Positions 29,692 through 40,029 of a stretch of DNA of 64,000 nucleotides are shown here, one piece after another. Source of the DNA: Mycosarcoma maydis. Its lineage: Eukaryota > Basidiomycota > Ustilaginomycetes > Ustilaginales. The stretch's first letter is position 1. Each line of letters begins with the position of its first letter. Both the position numbers and the translations under genes were made by a program. The stretch covers positions 62,001 to 126,000 of the forward strand of contig NC_026500.1 in NCBI RefSeq assembly GCF_000328475.2, given 5' to 3'. The notes beneath the pieces are model-generated. The model was not told where the DNA came from. It did not search any database and saw only the letters and a program-made list of their open reading frames with translations.

Positions 29692-31690
29692 GGTGAAGTC
29701 TTCCACTCTCAAGCCGGCGAGGCTGTCTTTGAGCGGGGTTGGTGTTGTGTGCAGGGTCTAGACAGAAGCTGACGTAGTGGGTGGTGATTGCAGCCTGGAA
29801 GCGTCGTAGAAGAGCACGAGAGCAATGGCGGTGCAGAAGCGTGATAGAACAGCAGTGTTAGGTGTAGAAGTGTTTTGATGATAGAAAGCGTTGTTGCATA
29901 CACGTGTGTGGTAGTGAGTGCTGGTGATGGCGATGACTTGTAACAATGGTGATGATGGTCTTGAAGCAAAAGAGAAGAGAGATAGTGATGAGCAACTTAG
30001 GGGGCAATGCGCGAACCGTGCTGAGTGTGGAAAGAGAGAGAGGGAGGGAGAGAGAGAGTGTGTGTGTGTGTTTGTATCAATTTCGCTATCAGGGCGGCAA
30101 CTAGCGGCTTGCGCGAGACTGGTGACTGTGTGAGGGCGCTGAGTCGATAATGCCTGTTCGGAGCTAAGTTCAGTTGAAGTCGAGACGCGATTCTGTGATT
30201 CTTGCCACTTTGGCAGTTTCCAGCAAGAGAGTTGCGAGTGTGAATGAGTGATCTTTGGTAAGGAGATCCCACTCGCTCCACTATGCCAAACGGCACGGCA
30301 CAGTACAGCACAGCACAGCACGATACACTCTTCCGCAGTCATTTCAGTCACATTCACGATTGATTATAACATAGTTTGGCAAGATTATACCTTTTTGGAA
30401 ATTGTGACATGCGAATTATGGAATAAATAAAATAATACAATACCTCCTCACCTTTTACGGATTCACGTTGTGATTATTGTGAATGACTTGTGGACTTGAA
30501 TTCGAAACTCGCACTCACGACTCACAAATTCCTGCTGTTTGCTCGCCTTCACTCTGGCACTCACGACTCACAGACCACTGGCGTCAAGTCGCCCTTGATT
30601 CTCGGTTCGCCACGACAGGAGCTTGACCAACTCGCAGCCTGGATGGACACAGGGCTTCTCTTTCAAACACGAAAGGCACGAGTTGGGACAATTGGGACAA
30701 CGCCTAGGGTCCTCTTGCTTGTCAGCTGCGTCCGCGGAGGACCCCTCGGGTGTCGGCTTTTCGCTCGTGCTGCTCCCTTTTCTAGATCCAGCGAAAACGT
30801 TAGGAAGACGGTGGAAGCCCAAAGATTGGAGGCAACCTTGAGCGTCCTTCTTTTCAGCATCATCAGCCAATCGTGAATCAGAATGTTGTATGAGCCCCAT
30901 CATCGCCTGAAGCGTGGAGCCATTACGCGGATAAATGGTGGCGCCATTCGTGGTTCATTCACAAGGCTGGTCATGCAAGGGTGAGCGCATCATCACCATT
31001 CGTGATTCACATTCGTGATTCAGATTCGTGATTGTGATTCGACACGTAAGCTTGCCTTGCCGTGTGTGCACAGTCACGAGAGTTGAAGATTACAACCCAA
31101 GTCCGATTGATTGTCTAGACACCCTTTTGGTATAGTCGTGAGTTGGTAACCCTCAACAACGAGTTGTCCACTCACGACTGTTGTCAAGATGGGGATGTTA
31201 CGTCGAATCTGCGCTATTCACTTGCTTGACTGTTTCTTTAAGAATTCGTGATTCGCAGATCACTCTGTGACTCTCGCGTCAAATCCCCCGATCGCCCGAT
31301 GCAAGCTGAAGGAGACTATTTTCCCTGTCATGTTTTTCGCGTCCGATTCACGAGTATTCGTGATTTGCGCTTGCGGAAGGGTCGATGGATTCGTATTCGT
31401 AAATTCACTCAGTCAATCACGAATCGTGAATCGACGTTGGCCAAACGACACACAACAAAGCGGAATTCATCGCTAGCGTCTGCTATCCACTCGAACACTA
31501 CCATCTAACAGCTGTCTCGCATTGTCCAGCTTCGCAAGATTCGTCACGCGCTTCATTTACTTTGACACACTTCTCAAGACGACGATTTCAAGACGACGAT
31601 AACGATACCTATTTCGACGCTCATCCAGTCTGACTTGCCATCTTCACGCGCTCACCATTCTGCAACACTAGCCGCACTGCGACCATCAAT
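29692..31690. other. Divergent 2-kb promoter region of the bZIP and BBP genes
   Basis: The left part should hold a long bZIP leader, with GA- and GT-rich tracts at 30027-30072. Heptamer and related elements cluster at 30352-30362, 30515-30530, 30555-30575, 30995-31040, 31243-31256 and 31418-31432. One candidate small gene (30568-30903) is listed separately. The last 150 bases before the BBP start are pyrimidine-rich, as is common for fungal leaders. Confidence 0.45.
30568..30903 (-). CDS. Possible small Cys-rich protein, 111 residues
   Basis: A frame from an ATG encodes a hydrophilic protein whose centre holds a dense cysteine cluster (CPNCPNSCLSCLKEKPCVHPGC region, about residues 70-90), which could bind metal. 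There is no signal peptide. I do not recognise it. It overlaps repeat-like TCACGA elements at both ends, which argues against a conserved gene, and a 128-residue frame lies on the other strand. Confidence 0.25.
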   Translation of the reverse strand: MMGLIQHSDSRLADDAEKKDAQGCLQSLGFHRLPNVFAGSRKGSSTSEKPTPEGSSADAADKQEDPRRCPNCPNSCLSCLKEKPCVHPGCELVKLLSWRTENQGRLDASGL

Positions 31691-33568
31691 ATGTCGTGGA
31701 GGAGCAATGCGCAACGCACTGGTATGAATGCCCAGCCGCTTCAGGGCGCAAGGCGCTGGGGCGGCGCAGGAGGCGCAGGCGAAGGTCCGTCCAGTTCCGG
31801 TTCGCCGCCTTCCAGCTACCACCAACCATCCCACCCTTACCAGTCTTCCTACTCGCACCAATCACAGCCTTACAATGCAGCACCAGCACCACCGACATCC
31901 TCCTCCTCGTCATCCTCGAATCCAAGAGATGCTGCGCTAGCTGCTGCAGCCGCCGTCGCTGCAAGCATTGGCATCAAGCGCGATCGCGATCGCAGTTCGG
32001 ATGCACCTGGCTCCAATTCCTATGCGGCTCCCTCCTTGCTTACTTCAGCAAGCACAGCAGACGGGTCAGGCGCAGACGCTGGTCCTCGCAAGCGCAAATC
32101 TCGATGGGGCGACGCCAACGACAAGATCACCATCCCCACCGCTATTGGCGCAAACGTCTCTGCTCAAGAACTCGACAAGTACGCCATCCAGGTGCGCCTC
32201 GATGAGATCTCGCGTAAGCTACGATCTGGCGACTTTGTTCCACCAGATCGCGAGCGTTCGCCATCTCCTCCTCCCACCTACGACAACCAAGGCCGTCGTA
32301 CCAACACGCGCGAAGTACGTTACCGCAAGAAACTTGAAGATGAGCGCGTCGCTCTCGTCGACCGCCAACTCAAGCTCGATCCCAACTTCCGTCCTCCCTC
32401 CGACTACCACGCCATCAAACGTAACCAACGTCCCACCGAAAAAGTGTACCTACCCATCAAAGAGTTCCCCGAAATCAAATTCTTCGGCTTGCTCGTCGGG
32501 CCAAGAGGAAACACGCTCAAGACCATGGAACGCCAGAGCGGTGCCAAGATCTCTATCCGTGGCAAAGGCTCCGTCAAGACAGGCAAAGGAAAAATGGACG
32601 CCGACGAAGACGAGGAAGAGATGCACTGCGTCGTCACCGCCGACGACGAAGCTTCCGTCAAGAAATGCATCAAACTCATCAACCAGGTCATTGAAACCGC
32701 CGCTTCCACCCCCGAGGGTGAGAACGATCACAAGAGGAATCAGCTTCGTGAACTCGCCGCTCTCAACGGTACTCTGCGCGACGACGAGAATCAGCTCTGC
32801 AAAAACTGCGGTAACAAGGGTCATCGTGCATTCGAGTGTCCTGAACAACGCAATTGGACAGCTCACATCATATGTCATCGTTGCGGAGGTCAGGGTCATC
32901 TCGCGCGCGATTGCACACAGGGTCGAGCGGGAGCTTTCAACGGTGCTCCTCCTGGAGCTGCAGGCACTGGCAATCGGCAATTCGACTCAGAGTATGCAAA
33001 CCTGATGGCAGAGCTCGGCGAACCTGCTGCAGCGGTAGATGGTGCAGCTACAGCAGCGGGCGGAGCAGTGGGCGGAGCAGCGGTGGGACCCGATGGCAAG
33101 AAAATTCCACCCTGGCGCAACCCAGAAGTGTGGTCTCAACCTGGATTCGGCGCGCCACGTGGTGGTGATGCAGGTCGTGGTGGATGGGGACATCGTGGAG
33201 GCTACAACAACCGAGGCGACCGCGCCGGTTACAATCAACACCAACAGCAGCAGCATCCGCATGCGTACCATCAACAGCAGCAGGCATATCCAGCTTATGA
33301 CCAGTCTGCGCCGACAGCTGCGCCAGGTGGTGCAGAGAACGCAGATCAACAACATCGAGACTACAGCGCCGAATGGGCAGCTTACTATGCTGCTCAAGCT
33401 GCCGCTGGTGGCGCACAAGGCGCGGATCCCAGTGCAGCAGCAGCGGGAACAACAGCAGCAGCGGAAGGTGCCGTGGACTATTCCAAAGAATGGGAAGAAT
33501 ACTATCGTATGCAGGCGGCTGCTGCTGCTCAGGATGGGAGTGCCTATGCGGCTGGTACTCAGGCTTGA
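31691..33568 (+). CDS. MSL5: Branchpoint-bridging protein BBP/SF1
   Basis: Recognises the intron branchpoint sequence and bridges to U2AF in the earliest splicing complex, in the nucleus. The single-exon product is 625 residues from an ATG with a Ser/Pro-rich N-terminus. At about residue 135 is RKRKSRWGD, the U2AF-ligand (ULM) motif. It is followed by the helix-hairpin region with an SPSP motif (the site phosphorylated in SF1), then YRKKLEDERVALVDRQLKLD. A KH/QUA2 RNA-binding domain starts at about 250 (VYLPIKEFPEIKFFGLLVGP, RGNTLKTMERQSGAKISIRG). Two CCHC zinc knuckles follow (CKNCGNKGHRAFEC and CHRCGGQGHLARDC). The C-terminus is Ala/Gln/Tyr-rich with two YSxEWxxYY repeats. All expected domains are present, in order. 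Confidence 0.96.
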   Translation: MSWRSNAQRTGMNAQPLQGARRWGGAGGAGEGPSSSGSPPSSYHQPSHPYQSSYSHQSQPYNAAPAPPTSSSSSSSNPRDAALAAAAAVAASIGIKRDRDRSSDAPGSNSYAAPSLLTSASTADGSGADAGPRKRKSRWGDANDKITIPTAIGANVSAQELDKYAIQVRLDEISRKLRSGDFVPPDRERSPSPPPTYDNQGRRTNTREVRYRKKLEDERVALVDRQLKLDPNFRPPSDYHAIKRNQRPTEKVYLPIKEFPEIKFFGLLVGPRGNTLKTMERQSGAKISIRGKGSVKTGKGKMDADEDEEEMHCVVTADDEASVKKCIKLINQVIETAASTPEGENDHKRNQLRELAALNGTLRDDENQLCKNCGNKGHRAFECPEQRNWTAHIICHRCGGQGHLARDCTQGRAGAFNGAPPGAAGTGNRQFDSEYANLMAELGEPAAAVDGAATAAGGAVGGAAVGPDGKKIPPWRNPEVWSQPGFGAPRGGDAGRGGWGHRGGYNNRGDRAGYNQHQQQQHPHAYHQQQQAYPAYDQSAPTAAPGGAENADQQHRDYSAEWAAYYAAQAAAGGAQGADPSAAAAGTTAAAEGAVDYSKEWEEYYRMQAAAAAQDGSAYAAGTQA

Positions 33569-33795
33569 GGAGATCGCAACGAGTGGATGTGGTCTCGCAA
33601 TCTAAGTCGAGCAATTGATCATCGCGGCTTGGTTTTTCAGCTTGTGCTTGGTGGCGGGCTCAGTCTGTGTCATTTGGTCGCAGAGGGTTGGGCTTGATAT
33701 GGCAAATTCGAGACTTGCGCTGTGAGTGTGAAGGATATCATACAGATCGGACTGGCGTGCTAGAATGGGTAGGAAACGAAAACACGGATTGAGTA

Positions 33796-34718
33796 TCAAT
33801 CGTACTCGTCGTCCTCATCCAGAGATCTCTTGACGCCTCTTGACGAGTCGGTATTGGGTAAGGATTGGGTGTGGGATTGACTGGACGGGTCGGCGGTATC
33901 TGGAGCCAAGTGGGTTTGCGACTGACTTGGATGAAGGGTGGTTACACTGGCATCATCGGCCGACATGTCTGCATCGTCGTTGTCATAGTCGTCTTTGTCT
34001 CGAGCGGGTCTGGCTGGATTTGAATCGAACAGGTTTGAGCCCGTGGATGCCTGTGTGTCTGCGAGCGTGGATTGACTTACCCCGCCGCCGCCAGAACCGT
34101 TGGATGTCGGGCATGCAGGGTCGAGCGGCGGTGGTGCTTGTTCGAAATCGTCAAAGTCCGCAGGAAGCGGGTTCGGCACAATGCTAAAGTTGACATTCGT
34201 AAGACAGTGTTGTGCTGCAGGCAGCCTTACGCCATGTCTATCCGAGATGGGTGGAAGCGGTATCGCGTTGACTGTGCTAGCTAGTGCGAGTAGCATCTGT
34301 TGAAACGTCGCACAAAAGATTCCATGAATCAGCTTCTACAGCACCATTGATTCCCGCGATCCGCGCTGAGAAGCTCTAGACAGCCGATCGTACTTACATC
34401 CTTCTCAGGCGGTTTGGTGAAACTGTAATTCACCCTACTCTGAATAGCCAGGTTGACATCGTCGAGCGAAAGGTTGCTGCCTGCCTGCCGAGAGTTTGCA
34501 TGGTCCGAGTAGACAAGTGCATCCGAGAGCACATCGTACGTGTACCGATGTGCAAATTCGAGCAGCTGAAGAAGCACTGCCGGTTCAACATCCGACACCC
34601 CCATGGACGAGAGGATGAGTGCGATCAGTCGAGCATCGCGCGGTACAGGTCCGCGAAGTCCCGTGTCAGCATACGAGCCGGACGAGCCGTAAGACGCCGT
34701 GGCATCGTAAGTCACCAT
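33796..34718 (-). CDS. TAF9: TFIID/SAGA subunit TAF9 (two exons)
   Basis: TAF9 is a histone-fold partner of TAF6 in TFIID and SAGA. Exon 1 is 34718-34398 and exon 2 is 34296-33796. The 101-base intron has a perfect GTAAGT donor and a CAG acceptor and is phase 0. The product is 273 residues. Residues 27-95 form the fold (PRDARLIALILSSMGV, LLQLLEFAHRYTYDVLSDAL, VYSDHAN, SLDDVNLAIQSR). Across the junction it reads PPEKD-MLLALASTVNAIPLP, and then GVRLPAAQHCLTNVNFSIVP, the conserved TAF9 segment after the fold. The tail is acidic and Ser-rich and ends in KRSLDEDDEYD. The start is the first ATG; the longer frame opens with TTG. It converges with BBP, with 227 bases between the stops. Confidence 0.92.
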
Positions 34719-35736
34719 AGTTACACCGATGCTGCCCGACGCAAGCGGATCAAAGTCAACAAGATGATGACGGCGGCCAAGCTGGATGATGCTCAATCAG
34801 AAATCGTCAAGATCAAAGTGCGAATCACGAATCGTGAATGTCAACTTGGCTCGAAGCTGCACGAGGACAGGCAGAGACCCGTTTTCCGGATTCGTGATTC
34901 ACGATTCACAGTTCACGATTCAGAATTCAATTTTTGAATGCAAATGTTAGACCCTTAGTATGGAGCTGCCTACGCCAAAAATATCGATTCATGATTCGTG
35001 ATTCGTGATTGTGGATCGTGAATCAGCCTCGCTCACGGTTCACGATTCGTATCAACTCAACCAGAAATCACGAGGCCGCCAGCATACGCTGTTCAGACCA
35101 ATCCAAGTAACAGAGCGTATCTTAGTGTGGTCAAGGAGGAGATCGACCTTGCTCAGGTACACGCGGCAGAAAAGCAAGTGCGGTCTACCGTGTTGGGCTT
35201 GCCTCTGAATCTCACGTTTTGCGTGTTTGAGTTGCAAGCCGTCCTTGGTAGATAGTTCATGGCAGAATTGAGACGGATCAAGCTGAATCAGGTCTCAGAA
35301 AATGTTAGTATCTGGCGACCAAAGACCAACACGGACGAGGCCGATAGTCATCGTTCGGTTTCGTGTGCAGATTGCCGCCCGCCCGCTGTCAGAAGCACAT
35401 GCTGTAGCCTTGGAAATGGGTGCAGTCTTAGCTTCCGCTTGAACACAGCAGTGGCACGTTGTTGCTGTCAGGCCGCTGATATGCAAATACACTAGCTAAG
35501 TGATGTCAAGCTCCAGTGTCTTCCGTGCGGTGACTGTCTTGTGCAATCAGGAGGGAGCTGCCCTGTGACTGGTCGACATGCAAATGCTGCAGCCAGATGG
35601 AATTGATTGTAGAAAGGTATGTGTGTAGCCCATTCGTTCTTTACTAGTGTACTGTACATGGCTCCAAATCGTACTGACGAATGATACGATAGTGCAAGCT
35701 GGAGACTGGAAACCGGAGATTGCTTGTGGTCATCGT
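34719..35736. repeat. Spacer with heptamer clusters
   Basis: Between TAF9 and the uS14m gene. Dense heptamer clusters lie at 34816-34835, 34888-34920 and 34985-35050, in mixed orientation. Short frames at 35050-35500 show no gene-like features. Confidence 0.5.
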
Positions 35737-36126
35737 TCACCAGGAAGCCTTTTTAACGCCCGGCAGATCGCCAGCTAGCGCCTTCATCCTGAACTGGTAC
35801 TGTTAGCATATCGAACGGAAGCATTTTGTCAGCAAGAGTTGTTGTATCATGCCTCTCGATCGTATCTGCAGACTTACCCTGCACAAGCCGAATTCCGAGA
35901 TGATACCTCGACCGCGCCCTGTTTCTGTGCATCGATTTGACACGCTAACGGGTCTTGTCTTGTTGGGAAACTGGTTGAGTTGAAGTTGAGCTTGGTGTCG
36001 CACTTTTTGAGGTAGCGTAGTGTTGCGTGCAATGTATTTGAAAGCTCGACGGACGAGTTCGTTGGATTGGACCGCTTGGCGTGTTGCCATGTCGCGAAGC
36101 ACTCGTGCGTTTGGTCGGACTGGCAT
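35737..36126 (-). CDS. MRP2: Mitochondrial small-subunit ribosomal protein uS14m (two exons)
   Basis: Component of the mitoribosome 37S/small subunit near the mRNA and head region. Exon 1 is 36126-35878 and exon 2 is 35799-35737. The 78-base intron (GTAAGT to CAG, phase 0) was resolved because the family's C-terminus is missing from the long frame. The product is 103 residues. Exon 1 carries TRPVSVSNRCTETGRGRGII and SEFGLCR; exon 2 supplies YQFRMKALAGDLPGVKKASW, the invariant uS14 ending. The start MPVRPNARVLRDMATRQ is the first ATG and gives a normal length with a basic N-terminus suited to mitochondrial import. Exon 2 is only 21 codons and easy to miss. Confidence 0.92.
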
Positions 36127-36687
36127 GTTGAGTGACGTTCGCACTGGTCCGAGCTGCTTGTGACCGTTGGTCGAACCGAGTAACAGGGAGGGATGCCACC
36201 GGAGTGATAGGTGATGCAAGTGTTAGTGCTTGGGGTATGAAGTCAAGAGGCAATCGTGAGTATCTCGAATCACACGATTCGTGATTCTTCTTGAATTTGT
36301 CGGGTCCGGTGTGCGGCGCGCAAAACGTCGCAATGTTATTTTGAGCGCCCACACATAAAGGAAGAGCCCGCCTCACGGCTTTGGCTCACGCCTCCACACT
36401 CGTGACTGAGTGAGTGAAAAAGAAGAAAAGCTTCGTGCTCCACGCTTGTTTCTTTGGCTCAAAGAACTCACGCCTGGTGGAGCCTTTCGACTCGGAGAAA
36501 AGAGCGCCACTGTTGCTTTCAACCTTGAGGATTCTTTGTTAATCAACTTTACATTTGATCCTCGCATCGTGACCATTCTTGCGCTGAGGCGTATTGATAG
36601 CTAAGCTTAGGATCCACGACGGAGAGTTGAACCAGAGGCCATGCTGGCACGTGCCTGCTTGGATTTGTCTCATCATCGACGACCGGA
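36127..36687. other. Divergent promoter region of uS14m and the Gemin2-like gene
   Basis: One heptamer cluster lies at 36249-36292. The remainder holds short frames on both strands with no supported gene. Confidence 0.45.
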
Positions 36688-37815
36688 ATGATGGCACCTC
36701 CCGGCGATGCCCCGCCACCGCACAAGAAACGACGGTACGGAGAGTACGGCTTCGGAACATCAACGCAGGACGAGTCGTTCGGAGTACAATCACTTCCTGT
36801 GGGCATACTTGCGGATGACTTTTCGGGCGAGCCGGCTGATGGCCAAGAGTACCTAGCCGTGGTGCGACGCGAAGCGGCAGCTGCGCCTTGCGTGTTCTTG
36901 GCCGCGCACAATCCTTACGCTGAAACAGCAACACAAGCCTCGAGACCGATCTCAGCGCACGGAGCGTACACCGCTCATGATCCAATCTCATCGTGTGCAA
37001 ATGCGGGCCAAGAAGACGATGGACTGTGCATGCCATCGACCGAATGGAAAACGACGTTCGTGCGTCAATTCAAGAATGCACGCGAAGCAATCAGCAATCC
37101 ACCGCTCGAACCGGTCAGACTGACACGCGACGACCTGCCCAAGATCAGCAATACGTCTGCATGGTATGCGTGGATCCACGGCCGACCACCACCACCCACG
37201 TCGCCAGAAGAAGCGCAAAAGCAATCTGCCAAAAAGTACGAATGGAGAATTCGCGAGCCCTCGGCCAGCGTGTTGCTGCGTTTGAGCACCGAACAGATAC
37301 TAGCCTTGCTCGAGGCGTTTCCCTACTGGATCGCACATCGTGTCATCATTCCGGACAGCCAGATAAAGGCGAGCGAGAGGGAGGGAGCACATGTGCTGCA
37401 GCCTCTGCATGCAAGGTGGCTATTTGCGCTCATGTTGAGGTTGGATGCGAGGTTGGTGAGTGAGGAGATTAGCACGCTCAGAACACTGGCGAGAGCGTGT
37501 ATCGCTGCGATCACGCTGAGTAGGATCAGACGCAAGGCGGTACGATCGCGCACCAACAAGGCTGAGGCTGAGGCTGAGGCTGAGGCTGCGGCTGCGGCTG
37601 AGGCTGAGACCGAGACCGACGCCGAGGGCGTGACAGTGACAGTGACAGTGGCAACGCCACAGGCTGCCGATGCAGCTTCGCACCGCAATGCCGACGAGAA
37701 GCAGATGAGAAAGGACGAAGCGGGTGCCTGGATGGTAGTTGCCATTGTCGCCGGTGTCTGGGGACAATCGGATCTGTGGGACGATGCGATCGGCGATATG
37801 CGGCGTGTCACTTGA
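36688..37815 (+). CDS. GEMIN2: Gemin2/SIP1-like snRNP assembly factor
   Basis: Gemin2 clamps Sm proteins during assembly of spliceosomal snRNPs with SMN (yeast Brr1). The predicted product is 375 residues. Residues 35-63 (SLPVGILADDFSGEPADGQE, YLAVVRREA) match the family's N-terminal signature. The middle has WYAWIHG followed by LLRLSTEQILALLEAFPYWI, and the C-terminus carries WMVVAIVAGVWGQSDLWDDA, typical of Gemin2. An Ala/Glu hexanucleotide-repeat segment (37560-37625) interrupts the last third and is probably a disordered loop. The start is a double ATG, and either Met may be used. It is a divergent family, so confidence is good rather than absolute. Confidence 0.82.
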   Translation: MMAPPGDAPPPHKKRRYGEYGFGTSTQDESFGVQSLPVGILADDFSGEPADGQEYLAVVRREAAAAPCVFLAAHNPYAETATQASRPISAHGAYTAHDPISSCANAGQEDDGLCMPSTEWKTTFVRQFKNAREAISNPPLEPVRLTRDDLPKISNTSAWYAWIHGRPPPPTSPEEAQKQSAKKYEWRIREPSASVLLRLSTEQILALLEAFPYWIAHRVIIPDSQIKASEREGAHVLQPLHARWLFALMLRLDARLVSEEISTLRTLARACIAAITLSRIRRKAVRSRTNKAEAEAEAEAAAAAEAETETDAEGVTVTVTVATPQAADAASHRNADEKQMRKDEAGAWMVVAIVAGVWGQSDLWDDAIGDMRRVT

Positions 37816-38106
37816 CTCTGTCATCATATTCGTGATTGTAAGCTGGAGCCCAGGTTTTGGGTAGCAAACGCAATCCGAGACGCGATTCTACATTGCGTGT
37901 GGAACAAGCACAAAGTGACCAAGTGAAGGACAATCATGACCTTTCAGAAACATGAAATCATCCAAGTTAGCCCGACCAAAACACGAAAGCGAGCAACCCA
38001 AGCACGCAGCTTCGTTAGGCTGTTGCGTAACCCACACATCAGCAAAGATGTGTTAGTTCGATCGGCACTGTCAACAGAGGTGAAAAGGTAAACGATGCTT
38101 CACAAT

Positions 38107-38172
38107 ATTCACGATTTGTGATGTACGATTTACGATTCACGATTCACGATTCACGATTCACGATTCACGATT
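38107..38172. repeat. Tandem heptamer array (ATTCACG)
   Basis: One of the cleanest arrays in the window: five consecutive head-to-tail units flanked by degenerate copies. Confidence 0.85.
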
Positions 38173-38338
38173 TGTAATTCCAGTGATCAATTCCAGTGAT
38201 TCAAGCGTACAAGGATTCACGATTGTTGATTCGTGATTGATGCCTTTCGTGTTTGCCAAGAATCAGCGGAGTCCAAGTGGATGCCGTCAATTTGGATAGT
38301 CTTGTATTTGGCGCTTGACAGCTTTGAATTTTGTGCCA

Positions 38339-38392
38339 AGCCGTGCCGTGCCGTGCCGTGTGGTGTGCCGTGTGGTGTGCCGTGCTGTGCCG
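38339..38392. repeat. CCGTG pentamer tract
   Basis: Four perfect CCGTG units followed by degenerate TGGTG/CCGTG units, in non-coding DNA. Confidence 0.8.
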
Positions 38393-39330
38393 AGTGCGAG
38401 AATTCTTGTCTTCGGCACGGTTGGAAAAGGTTTCCCAACCCACCCTAAATGCGAATCAAAAACAATTTGTGAATAATTTACTTGTTTTTGTTGATTCGTG
38501 ATTGACGGATGATGGCTTGAAAAGACAGTGGCTGACTGGCTGACGGGCTGACGGGCTGTCATTCACGGCTCTCTGACGATGGCTGATCGTCTGTATTACA
38601 CTACTCGCTATACAGACTCGCTATAGTGTCGAGAGTCGCAAAGTACAAGAGAAGGATCGAGCTGCCAAGATGGATGGTAAGGCTAAGCACATTGCATATC
38701 ATCTGTGGGGTGACACATGTTCATCAATAGCTTCGACCTTCGGCACGGTATGCATTCGTGATTGTTTTCAGGCGTACGTACTGCTTTCTGCTAGACTCGG
38801 CTGGCATCGAATTCTGGTGTGTTGTCATTGTGCGACACTCGTGACTGCGGTGCCAAATAGGCTTTATGCAATCGTCAATCCCTTTGATCGTTGGTCATTC
38901 GCGATTTGATTCCGCTCCGCTTTCTAGCCCAATCCAGTCACACAGGGTGAATCACGAATGGGAGCTCTGCCATCGGCTCGAATCGAATCGAGCCTGTTCT
39001 GTCTAGACGCCAGCCGCCTCGTTCCGCTTCACCGGCACAGACGCGCTATTAAGCCACGCTAGTTAGCTCGTAGTTTCCTGTCTTGCATCAGCAAGCAACG
39101 TCGCTTCTACAACACGGCAACTAAGCATACCCGAAACCAAACAGGTCGTCACATCTATGCCCTTGCCTGCACCATCATCGACTGCCGGCCCAGCCGCGCT
39201 TAGCATGTTAGCTGACTCCATCTCACCTGTCTGAGCGTACTCTTTGCGTGGCTCGTTAGCTCGTCGAATCACTCGGCATCACTTTGAGCTACTAAAGCCG
39301 AACCCCCCCGACACCAACTAAAGAGCACAG

Positions 39331-39780
39331 CTAAAAGCTGTTCCACCAACCGCCTCTGTTCGTGCCGTGCAAAGTCCACCTTGGGTCCACTTGCTGCTCC
39401 GTCACTGCCGCACCTTTCCTTTCTTTATCCGCATCCAAACGCCGCAAGCCGACATTCGTAATAACTTGACCCCCTTTACTGCGAATCACAGTCCAGCAAA
39501 CACGACAGCGTTGCCGTACTAAGCGCTTCCAAAACCTGCCACGGCATGTGCTCATCTCCTTAGCAACCCCCGCCCGAGCCTCTTCTACTTGAGAGCTTCG
39601 CTCGTCCACGCTGATTCGGTCATGCTTCTTAACTGCATCCTCCACGGCATCTAACACGTCGACCTCGTGGGTGGTCTCCGCTCTGTCCTTGCACAGAAGC
39701 CTCGCTTTCAGCCGCACGCCAACAAGCGCCGCCGTGCCGCCGTGACATCTTACGAGCAAGTTTCGGCACTCCACAGCCAT
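39331..39780 (-). CDS. Possible hypothetical protein, 149 residues
   Basis: A frame from the ATG at 39780 (MAVECRNLLVRCHGGTAALV onward) has balanced charge (many Glu, Asp, Val, Arg), unlike most chance frames here. It has no recognisable motif. It lies antisense to the likely pyrimidine-rich leader of the MFS gene, whose skew alone could generate such a frame. It is a candidate only. Confidence 0.2.
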   Translation of the reverse strand: MAVECRNLLVRCHGGTAALVGVRLKARLLCKDRAETTHEVDVLDAVEDAVKKHDRISVDERSSQVEEARAGVAKEMSTCRGRFWKRLVRQRCRVCWTVIRSKGGQVITNVGLRRLDADKERKGAAVTEQQVDPRWTLHGTNRGGWWNSF

Positions 39781-40029
39781 CTCTGACCCCTCATTTGAAG
39801 CTTGCGACCGATTACAAAGCCACAGCAAACGCTCGTCAAACTCGCATCTACATACACGACGATTTTTTTTCCATCATCTCAGCATCCTCTCCCATCAATG
39901 ATCGTCGCCATGTTGTTATGACATTGGTTCTTCATTCTCGATCGACTGCCATACGCGTTGTTACACCATTCATCATACAAGTGATACAGCGGCCAGCGAC
40001 ATCTTGATCGCTAGCACTAGATCCTACAC

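Larger units (their letters stand above)
37816..40029. other. Two-kilobase spacer before the MFS gene, with repeat arrays
   Basis: At 38107-38172 there are about six heptamer copies, five of them head to tail, with more at 38217-38240. A CCGTG/TGGTG pentamer tract lies at 38339-38392. The right half (39300-39900) is pyrimidine-rich on the plus strand, as expected of the MFS promoter and leader. On its minus strand is a candidate frame listed separately. Confidence 0.5.

Noticed and set aside
38107..38172. CRISPR-like or telomere-like array
   Set aside because: The unit is 7 bp with no spacers and is not the TTAGGG type, so it is a simple tandem repeat.
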